64,000 nucleotides of DNA, from contig NZ_LN831790.1 in NCBI RefSeq assembly GCF_001013905.1, positions 3,424,001 to 3,488,000 on the forward strand, read 5' to 3'. The first letter of the stretch is position 1, and each line of letters opens with the position of its first letter. The notes below the pieces were generated by a model, which was given only the letters and a program-made list of their open reading frames with translations, searched no databases and was not told where the DNA came from. Of the stretch, positions 39,061-48,876 are shown in pieces. A program made the position numbers and the translations under genes. This DNA comes from Streptomyces leeuwenhoekii (lineage in GTDB: Bacteria; Actinomycetota; Actinomycetes; Streptomycetales; Streptomycetaceae).

Positions 39061-40665
39061 ATGACCAGGACGTCTTCTCCTGCCGACGCGCCCGTCCCGG
39101 GCGGCTGGGACGAACTCGTCACGGCGGCGCTGCTGGGCACGGAGCGGCGTACGCCCCCGGGCTGCGCACCCGGCCCCGGAGCGCCGGCGGCGCTGCTGGA
39201 CGCGGCGGCCGTGGAGACCGTCCGCAGACGCGCCGGGCTGCGCCCCGCACCGGCCGCGGACCGCCTCGAACCGGCGCCCGCCGACCCCCGGCCCCCGCTG
39301 CCCGCCCCGGCCGCCCGCCGCCTCGCCATGCTGCTGGCCAACCGCCCGGCCGCGTCCGGCAGGGGGACCGCGCCCGACCTGATGGAGCTGCTGCCCCAGT
39401 GGCTCGCGGCGGCCGAGTCCCGGGGCTTCGCGGCGCCCGCGCAGGCACTGCCCGCCCTGCTGGACGCGGCCCGGGGACGCACGGACCTGCGCCCGGCGGT
39501 CCTGAGGTTCGCCGGGCCGCGCGCCCTGTGGCTGGCCCGGCTCAATCCGGACTGGCGGTTCGCCCTGCGCGCGGCGGGCGGGACGGGCGCGCTCGCCCGC
39601 CCCGGCGACCCGGAGAAGACGCGTGCGCTCTGGCAGGAGGGCCTGTTCGCCGAGCGCGTCGCCCTGCTGTCGTCCCTGCGCTCCCGCGATCCGGCCGCCG
39701 GGCGTGACCTGCTCGCCTCCACCTGGGCGACGGAGCGGGCGGAGGACCGCCTGATGTTCCTCGACTCGCTGCGCACCGGCCTCGGCCCCGAGGACGAGCC
39801 CTTCCTGGAACAGGCGCTCACCGACCGCAGCCGCAATGTGCGCGGCACGGCGGCGGAGCTGCTGTCCGCCCTGCCGGGCTCGGCCCTCGCCTCCCGCATG
39901 GCGGCCCGCGCGGCGGCCTGCGTGGCCGTCGACCGCGCCCGGGACACCCCGGCGATCGTCGTGGAGGCGCCGCACGAGTGCGACGCGGACATGGAGCGGG
40001 ACGGCGTCCTGCCCACCCCGCCCACCGGCCGCGGCGCGCGCTCCTGGTGGTTCGGCCAGCTCGTGGAGGCGGCACCGCTGGGCATCTGGCCCGCACGGCT
40101 GGGCGGGCGCACGCCGGGCGAGATCGTCCTGCTGCCGGTGGCGGACGACTGGCGCGACGACCTGCACGCGGCCTGGTGCCGGGCGGCGGTACGCCAGCGC
40201 GACGCGGAGTGGGCCCGGGCCCTCCTCGGCGCGCCCACGGCACCGGAGGCCGGCGGCCCGGGCGCGGTGTCCCTGGCCGAACGGGCCAAGCTGCTCGGCA
40301 CCCTGTCCGCCGGCGAACGGGCCGAATGGGTCGCCGGTTTCATCGCGACGCACGGCCTGTCCGAGGCGTTCCAGCTCCTCGGGGTCTGCGCCGTGCCCTG
40401 GGCGGCCCCCCTGGGGCGCGCGGTGGTCGACGCGCTCAACATCGCGCGGGACGCCGGCAGCTACCCGTGGAGCTTCAGCGGCGTCATGGGCCTGGCCGAG
40501 CGCTGCCTCGACCCCGCCGAGGCGAGCCGCCTCGACGGTCTGCTCGCCGTACCCGACGAACCGGAGGACGCGTCACCGGGCGCGGGCGGGTACTGGGCGG
40601 AATCCTTCCAGCGCCTGGTCACCACCCTGCGGCTGCGCGCGGCGATGGCCGAGGAACTGAGGTGA
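39061..40665 (+). CDS. DUF5691-type helical-repeat protein
   Basis: The 534-residue protein follows the SWIM gene with AAAGGAA as ribosome site. It begins WDELVTAALLGTERR and contains helical repeat-like segments such as LFAERVALLSSLRSRDPAAG and LEQALTDRSRNVRGTAAELL, the latter like HEAT repeats. The DUF5691 label is from recall of the SWIM-associated family. No catalytic motif stands out; scaffold or adaptor function is inferred. It is the last gene of the plus-strand half of the block. Confidence 0.8.
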   Translation: MTRTSSPADAPVPGGWDELVTAALLGTERRTPPGCAPGPGAPAALLDAAAVETVRRRAGLRPAPAADRLEPAPADPRPPLPAPAARRLAMLLANRPAASGRGTAPDLMELLPQWLAAAESRGFAAPAQALPALLDAARGRTDLRPAVLRFAGPRALWLARLNPDWRFALRAAGGTGALARPGDPEKTRALWQEGLFAERVALLSSLRSRDPAAGRDLLASTWATERAEDRLMFLDSLRTGLGPEDEPFLEQALTDRSRNVRGTAAELLSALPGSALASRMAARAAACVAVDRARDTPAIVVEAPHECDADMERDGVLPTPPTGRGARSWWFGQLVEAAPLGIWPARLGGRTPGEIVLLPVADDWRDDLHAAWCRAAVRQRDAEWARALLGAPTAPEAGGPGAVSLAERAKLLGTLSAGERAEWVAGFIATHGLSEAFQLLGVCAVPWAAPLGRAVVDALNIARDAGSYPWSFSGVMGLAERCLDPAEASRLDGLLAVPDEPEDASPGAGGYWAESFQRLVTTLRLRAAMAEELR

Positions 40666-40763
40666 CCACGGCCGCCCCGCGCGCCACGCCCCGCGCCCCG
40701 GCCCGGACGCGGGACGGGGCGCGGCGCGGTCGCCCGTACCCGCGCGGGCCCGGGCGGCGACGC

Positions 40764-41180
<417 letters not shown>

Positions 41181-41218
41181 CACTGCCTCCATGAAGCGAT
41201 CACATCCATCCGTAACCA

Positions 41219-41243
41219 CACCTGCACAGGTGCACAGTGCACC
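41219..41243. promoter_or_regulatory. Overlapping palindromes upstream of icmB
   Basis: CACCTG-CA-CAGGTG (41219-41232) and GGTGCAC-A-GTGCACC (41229-41243) share four bases, giving two overlapping dyads 39-63 nt before the icmB start. This is a typical operator position. The regulator is unknown. Confidence 0.55.
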
Positions 41244-41653
41244 ATCCGCCCCTGCCCGGCACCCGCGCAGCGCGCCCGCCCCTCGCCCCGCACCGGCACG
41301 GCACCGCCCGGCGAAGTGAACGAACGTTATCGCCAGCATCGCGCAACCGGCGGTTTCGCGGTGGATACCGAGGGGGAAATCACACAGTGGGACACGTTCG
41401 TCGCGCACCGTTCCCGGTTCCCGCGGCCACCGTGCCGTACCCACCCACGGCACCGGGGCCCCGGCGCACACACGCGCGAGAAGAGCCGCGACGCGGCGCC
41501 ACGGCCACTCCGGAGCCCTCGGACGCCCTTTTCCGACCCCTTGGGCCCCGCGCACCCCTCGCACCCCCGCTGCATCGCCGAGCGCTTGTGTCACGTCTCT
41601 CCATGAGGGCACACGGGAAACAGGCGTTTCCGCGTGCCGACAGGAGGTCGGCC
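41244..41653. other. Non-coding region between icmB and lipase genes
   Basis: Apart from the icmB operator and the AGGAGG ribosome site of the lipase gene at 41642-41647, I see no gene. A plus-strand frame at about 41317-41606 reads [17 protein letters not shown] but then becomes Pro/Arg-rich without codon bias, so it was not called. Confidence 0.5.
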
Positions 41654-42706
41654 ATGAAGGTCACCAGTGCAGCACTGCCGTTCATCCCGCTCTGCCGGCG
41701 ACTGCTGCCGCTGCTGCCCCTGCCGTCGATCGTGCCGGTCAAGGTGCCGGGTGTCTCCCTGGCCCTCCTGAAGGCGACCGTGCTGGAGATCGCGATCCTC
41801 ACGGGCCACCTCATCCTCTATCCCTCCGGCATCGCCCAGGAGCGCCGCGCCTCCCCCGTGAAGCCCCGCGAGAGCGCGCGCCCGCCGCACGCCCCCGCCA
41901 CGCCCTACCCGCCGCCCGCCCCGCCCAATCCGCCCGGCACACCCGAGGTCGCCGCGCCGGCCGCGACGGGTGCGACCGCCGAGTTGCCCGGGACGGCGGG
42001 AGCACTCGGGGCCCCGGGTGCGTCCGGCGTAACTCCGAGCGCCCCCCGTCTGCCCCTGCCGGACAGGCCCCCGGTCGTCCTCCTGCACGGCTTCATCGAC
42101 AACCGCTCGGTCTTCGTCCTGCTGCGCCGCAGCCTGGCCCAGCACGGCGAGCGCCAGCTCGTGTCACTGAACTACTCCCCGCTGACCTGCGACATACGGA
42201 CCGCGGCCGAGCTGCTCGGCCGCCATGTCGAGGAGCTCTGCGACCGCACCGGCAGCGGGCGGGTCGACATCGTCGGGCACAGCCTCGGCGGCCTGATCGC
42301 GCGGTACTACGTGCAGCGGCTCGGCGGCGACGCCCGTGTCCGGACGCTGGTGACCCTGGGTACGCCGCACGCGGGCACCAAGGTCGCGCCCCTGGCCGAC
42401 GCGCACCCCATCGTGCGCCAGATGCGCCCCGGCTCCCCGGTGATCGAGGAGCTGGCCGGCCCCGCCCCCGGCTGCCGCACGCACTTCGTCAGCTTCTGGA
42501 GCGACCTGGACCGCCTGATGGATCCGCTGCGGACGGCCTGCCTCGACCACCCCGACCTGATCACGCGGAACATACGGGTGAGCGGCATCGGCCACCTGGC
42601 GCTCCCGGTGCACCCCGCCGTCGCGACCGGCATCCGGCAGGCCCTCGACACCCCGATGGAGGACACCGGATCCGGCGATTCCGCCGACGGTCTGACCGTC
42701 GCCTGA
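41654..42706 (+). CDS. Alpha/beta-hydrolase lipase-like protein
   Basis: The 350-residue protein has a hydrophobic N terminus ([17 protein letters not shown] and a second hydrophobic stretch), a Pro/Ala linker at about 75-135 and a lipase domain: [16 protein letters not shown] (oxyanion region), [18 protein letters not shown] with the nucleophile Ser in GHSLGG, and later an Asp and [11 protein letters not shown] with the catalytic His. Probably a membrane-anchored or secreted esterase. ATG has AGGAGG at 6 nt. A hairpin-like ACAGGC...GCCTGT follows the stop near 42724. Confidence 0.88.
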   Translation: MKVTSAALPFIPLCRRLLPLLPLPSIVPVKVPGVSLALLKATVLEIAILTGHLILYPSGIAQERRASPVKPRESARPPHAPATPYPPPAPPNPPGTPEVAAPAATGATAELPGTAGALGAPGASGVTPSAPRLPLPDRPPVVLLHGFIDNRSVFVLLRRSLAQHGERQLVSLNYSPLTCDIRTAAELLGRHVEELCDRTGSGRVDIVGHSLGGLIARYYVQRLGGDARVRTLVTLGTPHAGTKVAPLADAHPIVRQMRPGSPVIEELAGPAPGCRTHFVSFWSDLDRLMDPLRTACLDHPDLITRNIRVSGIGHLALPVHPAVATGIRQALDTPMEDTGSGDSADGLTVA

Positions 42707-42892
42707 CACTCCAACGCCTCGAACAGGCATCGAACACAGAGCCAAGCCTGTGCCCGCCGTCCCCCGAATCACGGCCGAATGCCCGTTTCCTGCGTACGTG
42801 AAACCTGGCGAAGATTGTCGCGCCCGCGTACCGCCGGGTACAGTCGCCGCACTGCTCTCGCAGCCCCTGTTGTCGAGGCGAAAGAGACGTTG

Positions 42893-44407
42893 GTGAACGA
42901 CCGTCACCCGTCGGGGACCATGACCACCCCGGCCCCGGCCTCCGAAGCCGCCTCGGCGCCTTACGCGTCGTACGGCACGCAGGAAGCCCAGTACGGCGAC
43001 TTCACCACGTACGGCGACTACGACGCCACCGGTTTCACGACCGGCGGCCCCGTCGGCACGGACTACGCGGCCGACCCCCTCTTCGGGACCCTCCCGGCCC
43101 AGAACACGGGCGCGTACGACGCACCGGCCGGGTACGACACGACCGGCGCGTACGACACCGCCCAGTGGTCCGCGGACAGCCACCCGAGCCCGCACTACGA
43201 CGCGTACGCGGGCCAGGACCACGCCGGTTACGACACCGGCGCCTACGACACCGGCGCCTGGGCGGCCGGCCAGCCGCACCTGGCCGCGATCCCGCCGCAG
43301 GCCACGGGCGACGACACCAGCGGCCAGTGGGACGCGGCGGCGTGGCTCCAGCCGGACCAGTCCGGGAACCCCGCCGACCAGACCCAGCAGTGGGAATGGG
43401 GCGCGCAGACCTTCGACACCGGCGCCTACGACGCCACGCAGTGGAACGTGGCCGCGCCGGAGGCCCCCGAGGCCGGCCCGCACGCCGCGGAGCCGGAGCC
43501 CGAGGAGCAGCGGACCGCGGCCTTCGAGCGGTTCGCCCACGAGGACGACGCCACGGCCGGCGACGAGACGGCCGCCACGGGTGAACTGCCCGCCGTCGGC
43601 TTCCTCCTGGACGGGCAGGAGGAAGTCACTCCCGCCCCGGGCCCCCGCGCCGCCTCCCGTGGCGGTGGGCGTTCCCGCCGCCGTCAGCCCGCCAAGCGTT
43701 CGGCGCTGCTGACCATCGCCGTGCCCTCGGCCTGCGTGATGGGCGTCGCCGGCATCGCCGCCGCCTCCGTCTCCACGCTGAGCGGCGACGACGGCAAGGA
43801 GACCACGGCCTCCGCGGCCGACGCCCCGTCGGTGAAACCGTCCACCGCCAACAACCGGCTCGACACCCAGCTCCAGAGTCTGTCCGCCGGCGCCGACGAC
43901 TTCGCCGACCGGGCCAGCCGGACCCAGGAGCGCATCGACCTCAGGGCCCAGCAGGAGGCCGAGAAGAGGCGGGCGGCGGAGGAGGCGGCCCGCAAGGAGC
44001 GACTGCGGCCCAAGTTCGCCCTGCCGGTCGCGCAGCACGGGCTGAGCGCCTACTACGGCCAGTCCGGCATCAACTGGATGTCCGTCCACAGCGGCATCGA
44101 CTTCCCCGTCGCCTACGGCACGACGGTGATGGCCGCCACCGACGGCACGGTCCGCACCCAGTGGAACAGTGCCTACGGCAACATGATGATCGTGACCGCC
44201 AAGGACGGCACGGAGACGTGGTACTGCCACCTCTCCAGTTACCGCGTACCCTCCGGTGCGGCCGTCAAGGCCGGCGACCCGATCGCGTACTCCGGCAACT
44301 CCGGCAACTCGACCGGACCGCACCTGCACTTCGAGGTGCGGCCGGGCGGCGGCTCGGCGATCGACCCGCTGTCGTGGCTGCGCAGCCACGGCCTCGACCC
44401 GTCGTAG
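42893..44407 (+). CDS. Membrane-anchored M23 peptidase with YDTGAYDT-rich cytoplasmic tail
   Basis: The 504-residue protein starts at GTG with a GAAAGAGA site. Residues 1-265 are an acidic, Tyr/Gln/Asp-rich region with repeats of the kind GAYDTGAW, AYDTAQW and GAYDATQW, probably disordered and cytoplasmic. A helix at about 270-291 is followed by a coiled-coil linker (RLDTQLQSLSAGADD to RAAEEAARKERL) and an M23 domain with VHSGIDFPV and HLHFEVRPGG (zinc ligands) for peptidoglycan cleavage. No recognisable c-di-AMP riboswitch was seen in the 186-nt leader. Confidence 0.88.
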   Translation: MNDRHPSGTMTTPAPASEAASAPYASYGTQEAQYGDFTTYGDYDATGFTTGGPVGTDYAADPLFGTLPAQNTGAYDAPAGYDTTGAYDTAQWSADSHPSPHYDAYAGQDHAGYDTGAYDTGAWAAGQPHLAAIPPQATGDDTSGQWDAAAWLQPDQSGNPADQTQQWEWGAQTFDTGAYDATQWNVAAPEAPEAGPHAAEPEPEEQRTAAFERFAHEDDATAGDETAATGELPAVGFLLDGQEEVTPAPGPRAASRGGGRSRRRQPAKRSALLTIAVPSACVMGVAGIAAASVSTLSGDDGKETTASAADAPSVKPSTANNRLDTQLQSLSAGADDFADRASRTQERIDLRAQQEAEKRRAAEEAARKERLRPKFALPVAQHGLSAYYGQSGINWMSVHSGIDFPVAYGTTVMAATDGTVRTQWNSAYGNMMIVTAKDGTETWYCHLSSYRVPSGAAVKAGDPIAYSGNSGNSTGPHLHFEVRPGGGSAIDPLSWLRSHGLDPS

Positions 44408-44427
44408 CGCCGGGCACCGCACCCCCG

Positions 44428-44447
44428 CCCGCCGCGACGGCGGCGGG
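44428..44447. terminator. Short hairpin between M23 gene and pcrA
   Basis: CCCGCCGC at 44428-44435 pairs with GCGGCGGG at 44440-44447 around a 4-nt loop, between converging stops at 44407 and 44522. Confidence 0.5.
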
Positions 44448-44521
44448 AGCGCGGCCCCTTCACGCGCGGCCTTCTCTCCCTCGCGGGACCTTCCGGCGTC
44501 CTCCCGGGACCCTCGGGCGAC

Positions 44522-47038
44522 TCAGAGCTTCTCGACCGGCGCGTACCGCAGCAGCAGCCGCTTGGGCTTGGCGTCCCCGAAGTCGATCGTCGCCTCCGCG
44601 TTCGCACCCGTGCCCTTGACCGCGACCACGGTGCCGAGCCCGAACTGGTCGTGGGTGACCCGGTCGCCGACCGCCAGCGCCGCCACCGGCTTCTCCGACG
44701 TCCGGCGCGTGGCGAAGCCGGAGGCGCCCGCCGCCGAGGAACGCGACCGGGACGACGACAGCGAGGCCGCGATGCCCGAGGCCGGCCCGGAGGACGCGGG
44801 CGCGGTCGCCCCGGTCCGCTTCCACTCCAGGTGGGCCGCCGGGATCTCCTCCAGGAAGCGCGAGGGCGGGTTGTACGACGGCTGCCCCCAGGCGCTGCGC
44901 ATCGTGGACCGGGTGAGGTACAGCCGCTCACGCGCACGCGTGATGCCGACGTACGCCAGGCGGCGCTCCTCCTCCAGCTCCTTGGCCTGGCCGAGGGCGC
45001 GCATGTGCGGGAAGACGCCGTCCTCCATGCCGGTCAGGAAGACGACCGGGAACTCCAGGCCCTTGGCGGTGTGCAGCGTCATCAGGGTGACGACGCCGTC
45101 GCCGTCCTCCTCGTCGGGGATCTGGTCGGAGTCGGCGACGAGCGCGACCTGCTCCAGGAAGTCGGACAACGTCCCGGACTCGCCATCGCCGCGCTCCTGC
45201 TCGAACTCCAGTGCCACGGCGGCGAGTTCCTGGAGGTTCTCGATCCGGGTCTCGTCCTGCGGGTCGGTGGAGGACTGCAGCTCGGCCAGGTAGCCGGTGC
45301 GCTCCAGGACCGCCTCCAGCACGGTCGCCGGGCCCGCGCCGGACTCGACGATCGTACGGAGGTCCTCCATCAGCGCGTTGAACCGCTTCACGGCGTTCGC
45401 GGAGCGCGCGGCCATGCCGTACGCCTCGTCCACGCGCTTGAGCGCCTGCGGGAAGCTGATCTTCTCCCGCTGGGCGAGGGCGTCGATCATCGCCTCCGCG
45501 CGGTCGCCGATGCCGCGCTTGGGCACGTTGAGGATGCGGCGCAGCGGCACCGAGTCCTCGGGGTTGGCGAGCACCCGCAGGTAGGCCAGGACGTCCCGGA
45601 CCTCCTTGCGCTCGTAGAAGCGGACGCCGCCGACGACCTTGTAGGGCAGGCCGACGCGGATGAAGACCTCTTCGAAGACACGGGACTGCGCGTTGGTGCG
45701 GTAGAAGACGGCGACGTCGCCGGCCTTGGCCTCGCCCGCGTCCGTGAGGCGGTCGATCTCGTCGGCGACGAACTGCGCCTCGTCGTGCTCGGTGTCGGCC
45801 ACGTAACCGGTGATCAGCGAGCCGGCGCCCTGGTTGGTCCACAGGTTCTTGGGACGGCGGGACTCGTTGCGCTCGATGACGGCGTTGGCCGCGCTCAGGA
45901 TCGTCTGCGTGGAGCGGTAGTTCTGCTCCAGCAGGATCGTCGTGGCGTCCGGGTAGTCCTCCTCGAACTGGAGGATGTTGCGGATGGTCGCGCCGCGGAA
46001 GGCGTAGATCGACTGGTCGGCGTCACCGACGACGCACAGCTCGGCGGGCGGCAGGTCGCCCTCGCCCGGGGGCACGTCCTCGTCGTGCGCACCGGTGCCG
46101 ACCAGCTCGCGGACCAGGGCGTACTGCGCGTGGTTGGTGTCCTGGTACTCGTCGACCAGGACGTGGCGGAAACGGCGGCGGTAGTGCTCGGCGACGTCCG
46201 GGAAGGCGCGCAGCAGGTTGACCGTCGTCATGATCAGGTCGTCGAAGTCGAGGGCGTTCGCCTCGCGCAGCCGCGACTGGTAGAGGGCGTACGCCTGGGC
46301 GAGGGTCTTCTCGAAACCGTCGGTCGCCTGGGCGGCGAAGTCCTCCTCGTCGATCAGCTCGTTCTTGAGGTTGCTGATCTTGGCGCTGAAGGACTTGGGC
46401 GGGAACCGCTTGGGGTCGAGGTCAAGGTCACGGCAGACCAGGGCCATCAGGCGCTTGGAGTCGGCCGCGTCGTAGATCGAGAAGGACGAGGTGAAGCCGA
46501 GCTTCTTGCTCTCCCGGCGCAGGATGCGCACGCACGCGCTGTGGAAGGTCATCACCCACATGGCGTGCGCGCGCGGGCCGACGAGCTGCTCCACGCGCTC
46601 CTTCATCTCGCCCGCGGCCTTGTTGGTGAAGGTGATCGCGAGGATCTGGCCCGGGTGGACGCCCCGCTCGGCCAGCAGATAGGCGATGCGGTGGGTGAGC
46701 ACCCGCGTCTTGCCGGAGCCGGCGCCGGCGACGATGAGCAGCGGGGAGCCGGCGTGCACGACCGCGGCGCGCTGGTTGTCGTTCAGCCCCTCCAGGAGCG
46801 CGGCGGAGTCGACCACCGGGCGCGGGGCGCCGTTGCGGTAGTAGCCCGCGCCGCTCTCGGCCTCGCCCGAGCCGGCGGGGCCCCACCGCTCCGGCGGCAC
46901 GTCGAACTTCCCGCCGAACAGATCGTCCGGCAGGGGCTCCGGTACGTGATCGTCCTCGGGCGGCGGCGGGGGCTCTTCCTCGTGCCCGCGCGGGGCCTGG
47001 AGTTCCGCCAGGAAGCTGTCGTCAAAGAGGCTGCTCAT
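44522..47038 (-). CDS. pcrA: ATP-dependent DNA helicase PcrA
   Basis: The 838-residue superfamily 1 helicase unwinds DNA 3' to 5' in repair and replication restart. Motifs are the Walker A GAGSGKTRVLTHRIAYLL, motif II VDEYQDTN, the DADQSIYAFRGA motif III, LEQNYRST, TMHTAKGLEFPVVFLTGMED-like motif V/VI region (VTLMTLHTAKGLEFPVVFL) and YVGITRARERLYLT. The N-terminal 60 residues are an acidic extension typical of actinomycete PcrA, and the C-terminal 90 residues include a Tudor-like domain (VGDRVTHDQFGLGTVVAV). Starts at ATG. Confidence 0.97.
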   Translation of the reverse strand: MSSLFDDSFLAELQAPRGHEEEPPPPPEDDHVPEPLPDDLFGGKFDVPPERWGPAGSGEAESGAGYYRNGAPRPVVDSAALLEGLNDNQRAAVVHAGSPLLIVAGAGSGKTRVLTHRIAYLLAERGVHPGQILAITFTNKAAGEMKERVEQLVGPRAHAMWVMTFHSACVRILRRESKKLGFTSSFSIYDAADSKRLMALVCRDLDLDPKRFPPKSFSAKISNLKNELIDEEDFAAQATDGFEKTLAQAYALYQSRLREANALDFDDLIMTTVNLLRAFPDVAEHYRRRFRHVLVDEYQDTNHAQYALVRELVGTGAHDEDVPPGEGDLPPAELCVVGDADQSIYAFRGATIRNILQFEEDYPDATTILLEQNYRSTQTILSAANAVIERNESRRPKNLWTNQGAGSLITGYVADTEHDEAQFVADEIDRLTDAGEAKAGDVAVFYRTNAQSRVFEEVFIRVGLPYKVVGGVRFYERKEVRDVLAYLRVLANPEDSVPLRRILNVPKRGIGDRAEAMIDALAQREKISFPQALKRVDEAYGMAARSANAVKRFNALMEDLRTIVESGAGPATVLEAVLERTGYLAELQSSTDPQDETRIENLQELAAVALEFEQERGDGESGTLSDFLEQVALVADSDQIPDEEDGDGVVTLMTLHTAKGLEFPVVFLTGMEDGVFPHMRALGQAKELEEERRLAYVGITRARERLYLTRSTMRSAWGQPSYNPPSRFLEEIPAAHLEWKRTGATAPASSGPASGIAASLSSSRSRSSAAGASGFATRRTSEKPVAALAVGDRVTHDQFGLGTVVAVKGTGANAEATIDFGDAKPKRLLLRYAPVEKL

Positions 47039-47376
47039 CGCTCTCCGAGTCTAGGGCGCCCCACCGACAGCCGACTGCCGCCTCGGCAAGATCCCCGCAC
47101 CTCCCGGCGGCCTTCGCGCCCCGGGCGCCCGCGGCCCGCGCGCCCGCGCGCCCTGGTGGGGGAAGGGCCCGGGCATCCCGCGCGCACCCCGTGAGACTTT
47201 GGTCACCACGGCGGCCCGGGAGGGCCGGGGTCTTCCGGACGGGACGCCGCACGCCGGCACGGCGCTCCCGGTGGGCACGGCCCGACGCCCGCCGCGACCG
47301 GGGCAGTCAGGCGTTTTCGGCCCGTACGCGCGCGTGCCCCGCCCGCGGAACGCGCCGGGCTGCCTAGCATCGGCCC
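47039..47376. other. Intergenic region between pcrA and TDT transporter genes
   Basis: The 338-bp divergent spacer holds the promoters of both genes. It has no open frame with coding character and no strong repeat that I can identify. Confidence 0.5.
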
Positions 47377-48378
47377 ATGTCCGGCACCTCACCCCTGCGC
47401 GCCTGGTGGGCGCAGCGTCCGCCGGCGGCCGGTGCCGCCGTGATGGCCACCGGCATCGTGTCGGTCGGCCTGCACTTGCGGGGGCACGAGTTCCTGTCCC
47501 GCCTCGCGCTGGTGCCGGCCTGTGCCGCCTGGCTCGGGCTGGCCCTGAACTTCGTCGTCCTGCTGCTGCGCGAGCGGCCGCGGTGGGTGGCGCAGGCGGG
47601 GACGCCGGGTGCCCTGACCGCCGTCGCCGCCACGACCGTGCTGGGCACGCGCTTCTCCCAGCTCGGCTGGCAGGTGGTGGCGCAGGCGCTGCTGGCACTG
47701 GCCGCGGTGCTGTGGCCGGCGCTGCTCTGCCTCGTCGTACGCCACTGGGGGCGGCCCATGCCGGGGGCGGTGTTCCTCGGCTGTGTGGCGACGCAGGGGC
47801 TCGCGGTGCTGGGCGCGACCCTGGCCCCGGTCGCCTCGGCGGCCTGGCTGGCCCGCGCGGCCCTGGTGCTGTTCTGGCTGGGGCTCGTCCTGTATCTGGT
47901 CGCCCTGGTCCGCTTCGATCTGCGGCAGGTGGCCCTGGGTGCCGGGGACCACTGGATCGCGGCGGGCGCGCTCGCCATCTCGGCGCTCGCGGGGTCGAAG
48001 CTGCTGGCCGCCTCCGGCCCGCGTCTGCGCCTGTGGAACGACGACGACGGCGGGGTCCTGCGCGCGGTGACCGTCGCGCTGCTCGTGTTCGATCTGGCCT
48101 GGTACGTCGTGCTGCTCGCGGCCGAGCTGGGGTGGCCGCGGGTGCGGTACGACGTGCGCCGCTGGGCGACCGTCTTCCCGATGGGTATGACGGCGGCGGC
48201 GGCGCTGTCCGCCGCCGCCGTCCTCGACGTGCCGTGGCTGCGCGGGCTCGGTCAGGTGCTGCTGTGGATCGCGGTGGCCGCGTGGCTGGCGGTCGCCGCG
48301 GGCGCGGTCGGGTCCGCGCGGGAGGGGCTGCGGTCCGCGGCCGCCGAGGAGCCGGTCAGGTCCACAGCACGGCGATGA
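47377..48378 (+). CDS. TDT-family transporter (TehA/SLAC1-like)
   Basis: The 333-residue protein has about ten hydrophobic helices with the pattern of the tellurite-resistance/dicarboxylate transporter family: PPAAGAAVMATGIVSVGLHL at the N terminus, WPALLCLVVRHWG, and TVFPMGMTAAAALSAAAV late in the chain. Members move C4-dicarboxylates, sulfite or anions. It converges with the next gene and the coding ends overlap by 23 nt (48356-48378). Confidence 0.82.
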   Translation: MSGTSPLRAWWAQRPPAAGAAVMATGIVSVGLHLRGHEFLSRLALVPACAAWLGLALNFVVLLLRERPRWVAQAGTPGALTAVAATTVLGTRFSQLGWQVVAQALLALAAVLWPALLCLVVRHWGRPMPGAVFLGCVATQGLAVLGATLAPVASAAWLARAALVLFWLGLVLYLVALVRFDLRQVALGAGDHWIAAGALAISALAGSKLLAASGPRLRLWNDDDGGVLRAVTVALLVFDLAWYVVLLAAELGWPRVRYDVRRWATVFPMGMTAAAALSAAAVLDVPWLRGLGQVLLWIAVAAWLAVAAGAVGSAREGLRSAAAEEPVRSTARR

Positions 48379-48709
48379 AGACGTTCGCCGTGGTCAGCAG
48401 CCCGACCAGCCCGAACAGGCCCTTGTCCACCTTCTCCTCGTCCCGCTTCACATAGACCAGGCCGAGGATCACGATCAGCAGGGCCAGCTTCACGCCGATC
48501 TTGATGTTGTCGACGGGCTGGTCGTCGGCCTGGTTGAGGCCGACCAGGATCACTCCGGTGACCAGCATCGTCAGCGCGCCGTGCAGCATCGCGGGGCCGA
48601 AGCGCGCGGCGCCCTGGCCCATCGCCTTCATCTGGCTCAGGAAGCCGCCGAGCAGCGCCGCGATGCCGATGATGTGCAGGCCGACGAAGAGGTGGATGAG
48701 TACGTCCAT
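48356..48709 (-). CDS. Small integral membrane protein
   Basis: The 117-residue protein starts MDVLIHLFVGLHIIGIAALL and has three or four hydrophobic segments and a Lys/Asp/Glu-rich loop (YVKRDEEKVDKGLF). Start at 48709 was chosen; the longer frame upstream lacks codon bias. Similar proteins are conserved next to pcrA in Streptomyces from memory, with no known function. Its 3' end overlaps the TDT gene on the other strand. Confidence 0.72.
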   Translation of the reverse strand: MDVLIHLFVGLHIIGIAALLGGFLSQMKAMGQGAARFGPAMLHGALTMLVTGVILVGLNQADDQPVDNIKIGVKLALLIVILGLVYVKRDEEKVDKGLFGLVGLLTTANVFIAVLWT

Positions 48710-48816
48710 GAGGCCGGAGCCTAATCCCGGGCGCGGGTGCCCCCGGCACCGGCCCGCCCCGGACGCCCGCCCTCGTCTCCGCGCGCCCCATAGCACCCAG
48801 CGGACCGGCGCGGCTC

Positions 48817-48838
48817 GATGATCAACCTCTTGATCATC
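48817..48838. promoter_or_regulatory. Perfect GATGATCAA dyad between divergent genes
   Basis: GATGATCAA at 48817-48825 and TTGATCATC at 48830-48838 form a perfect 9-bp-arm inverted repeat with a CCTC spacer, between the small membrane protein gene (start 48709) and the NlpC/P60 gene (start 49160). It is AT-rich for this genome and looks like an operator. Confidence 0.55.
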
Positions 48839-48876
48839 ACTCTCTGTGAATGCATCGATCGTCATTCCGCATCATG

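Noticed and set aside
41317..41606. Open frame starting [13 protein letters not shown] before the lipase gene
   Set aside because: The first 30 residues look plausible but the rest loses codon bias, and the real ribosome site belongs to the ATG at 41654.
42707..42892. Possible SigE-type promoter or riboswitch before the M23 peptidase gene
   Set aside because: A GAAAC element is present near 42800, but no matching -10 lies at the right spacing, and no riboswitch core was recognised.
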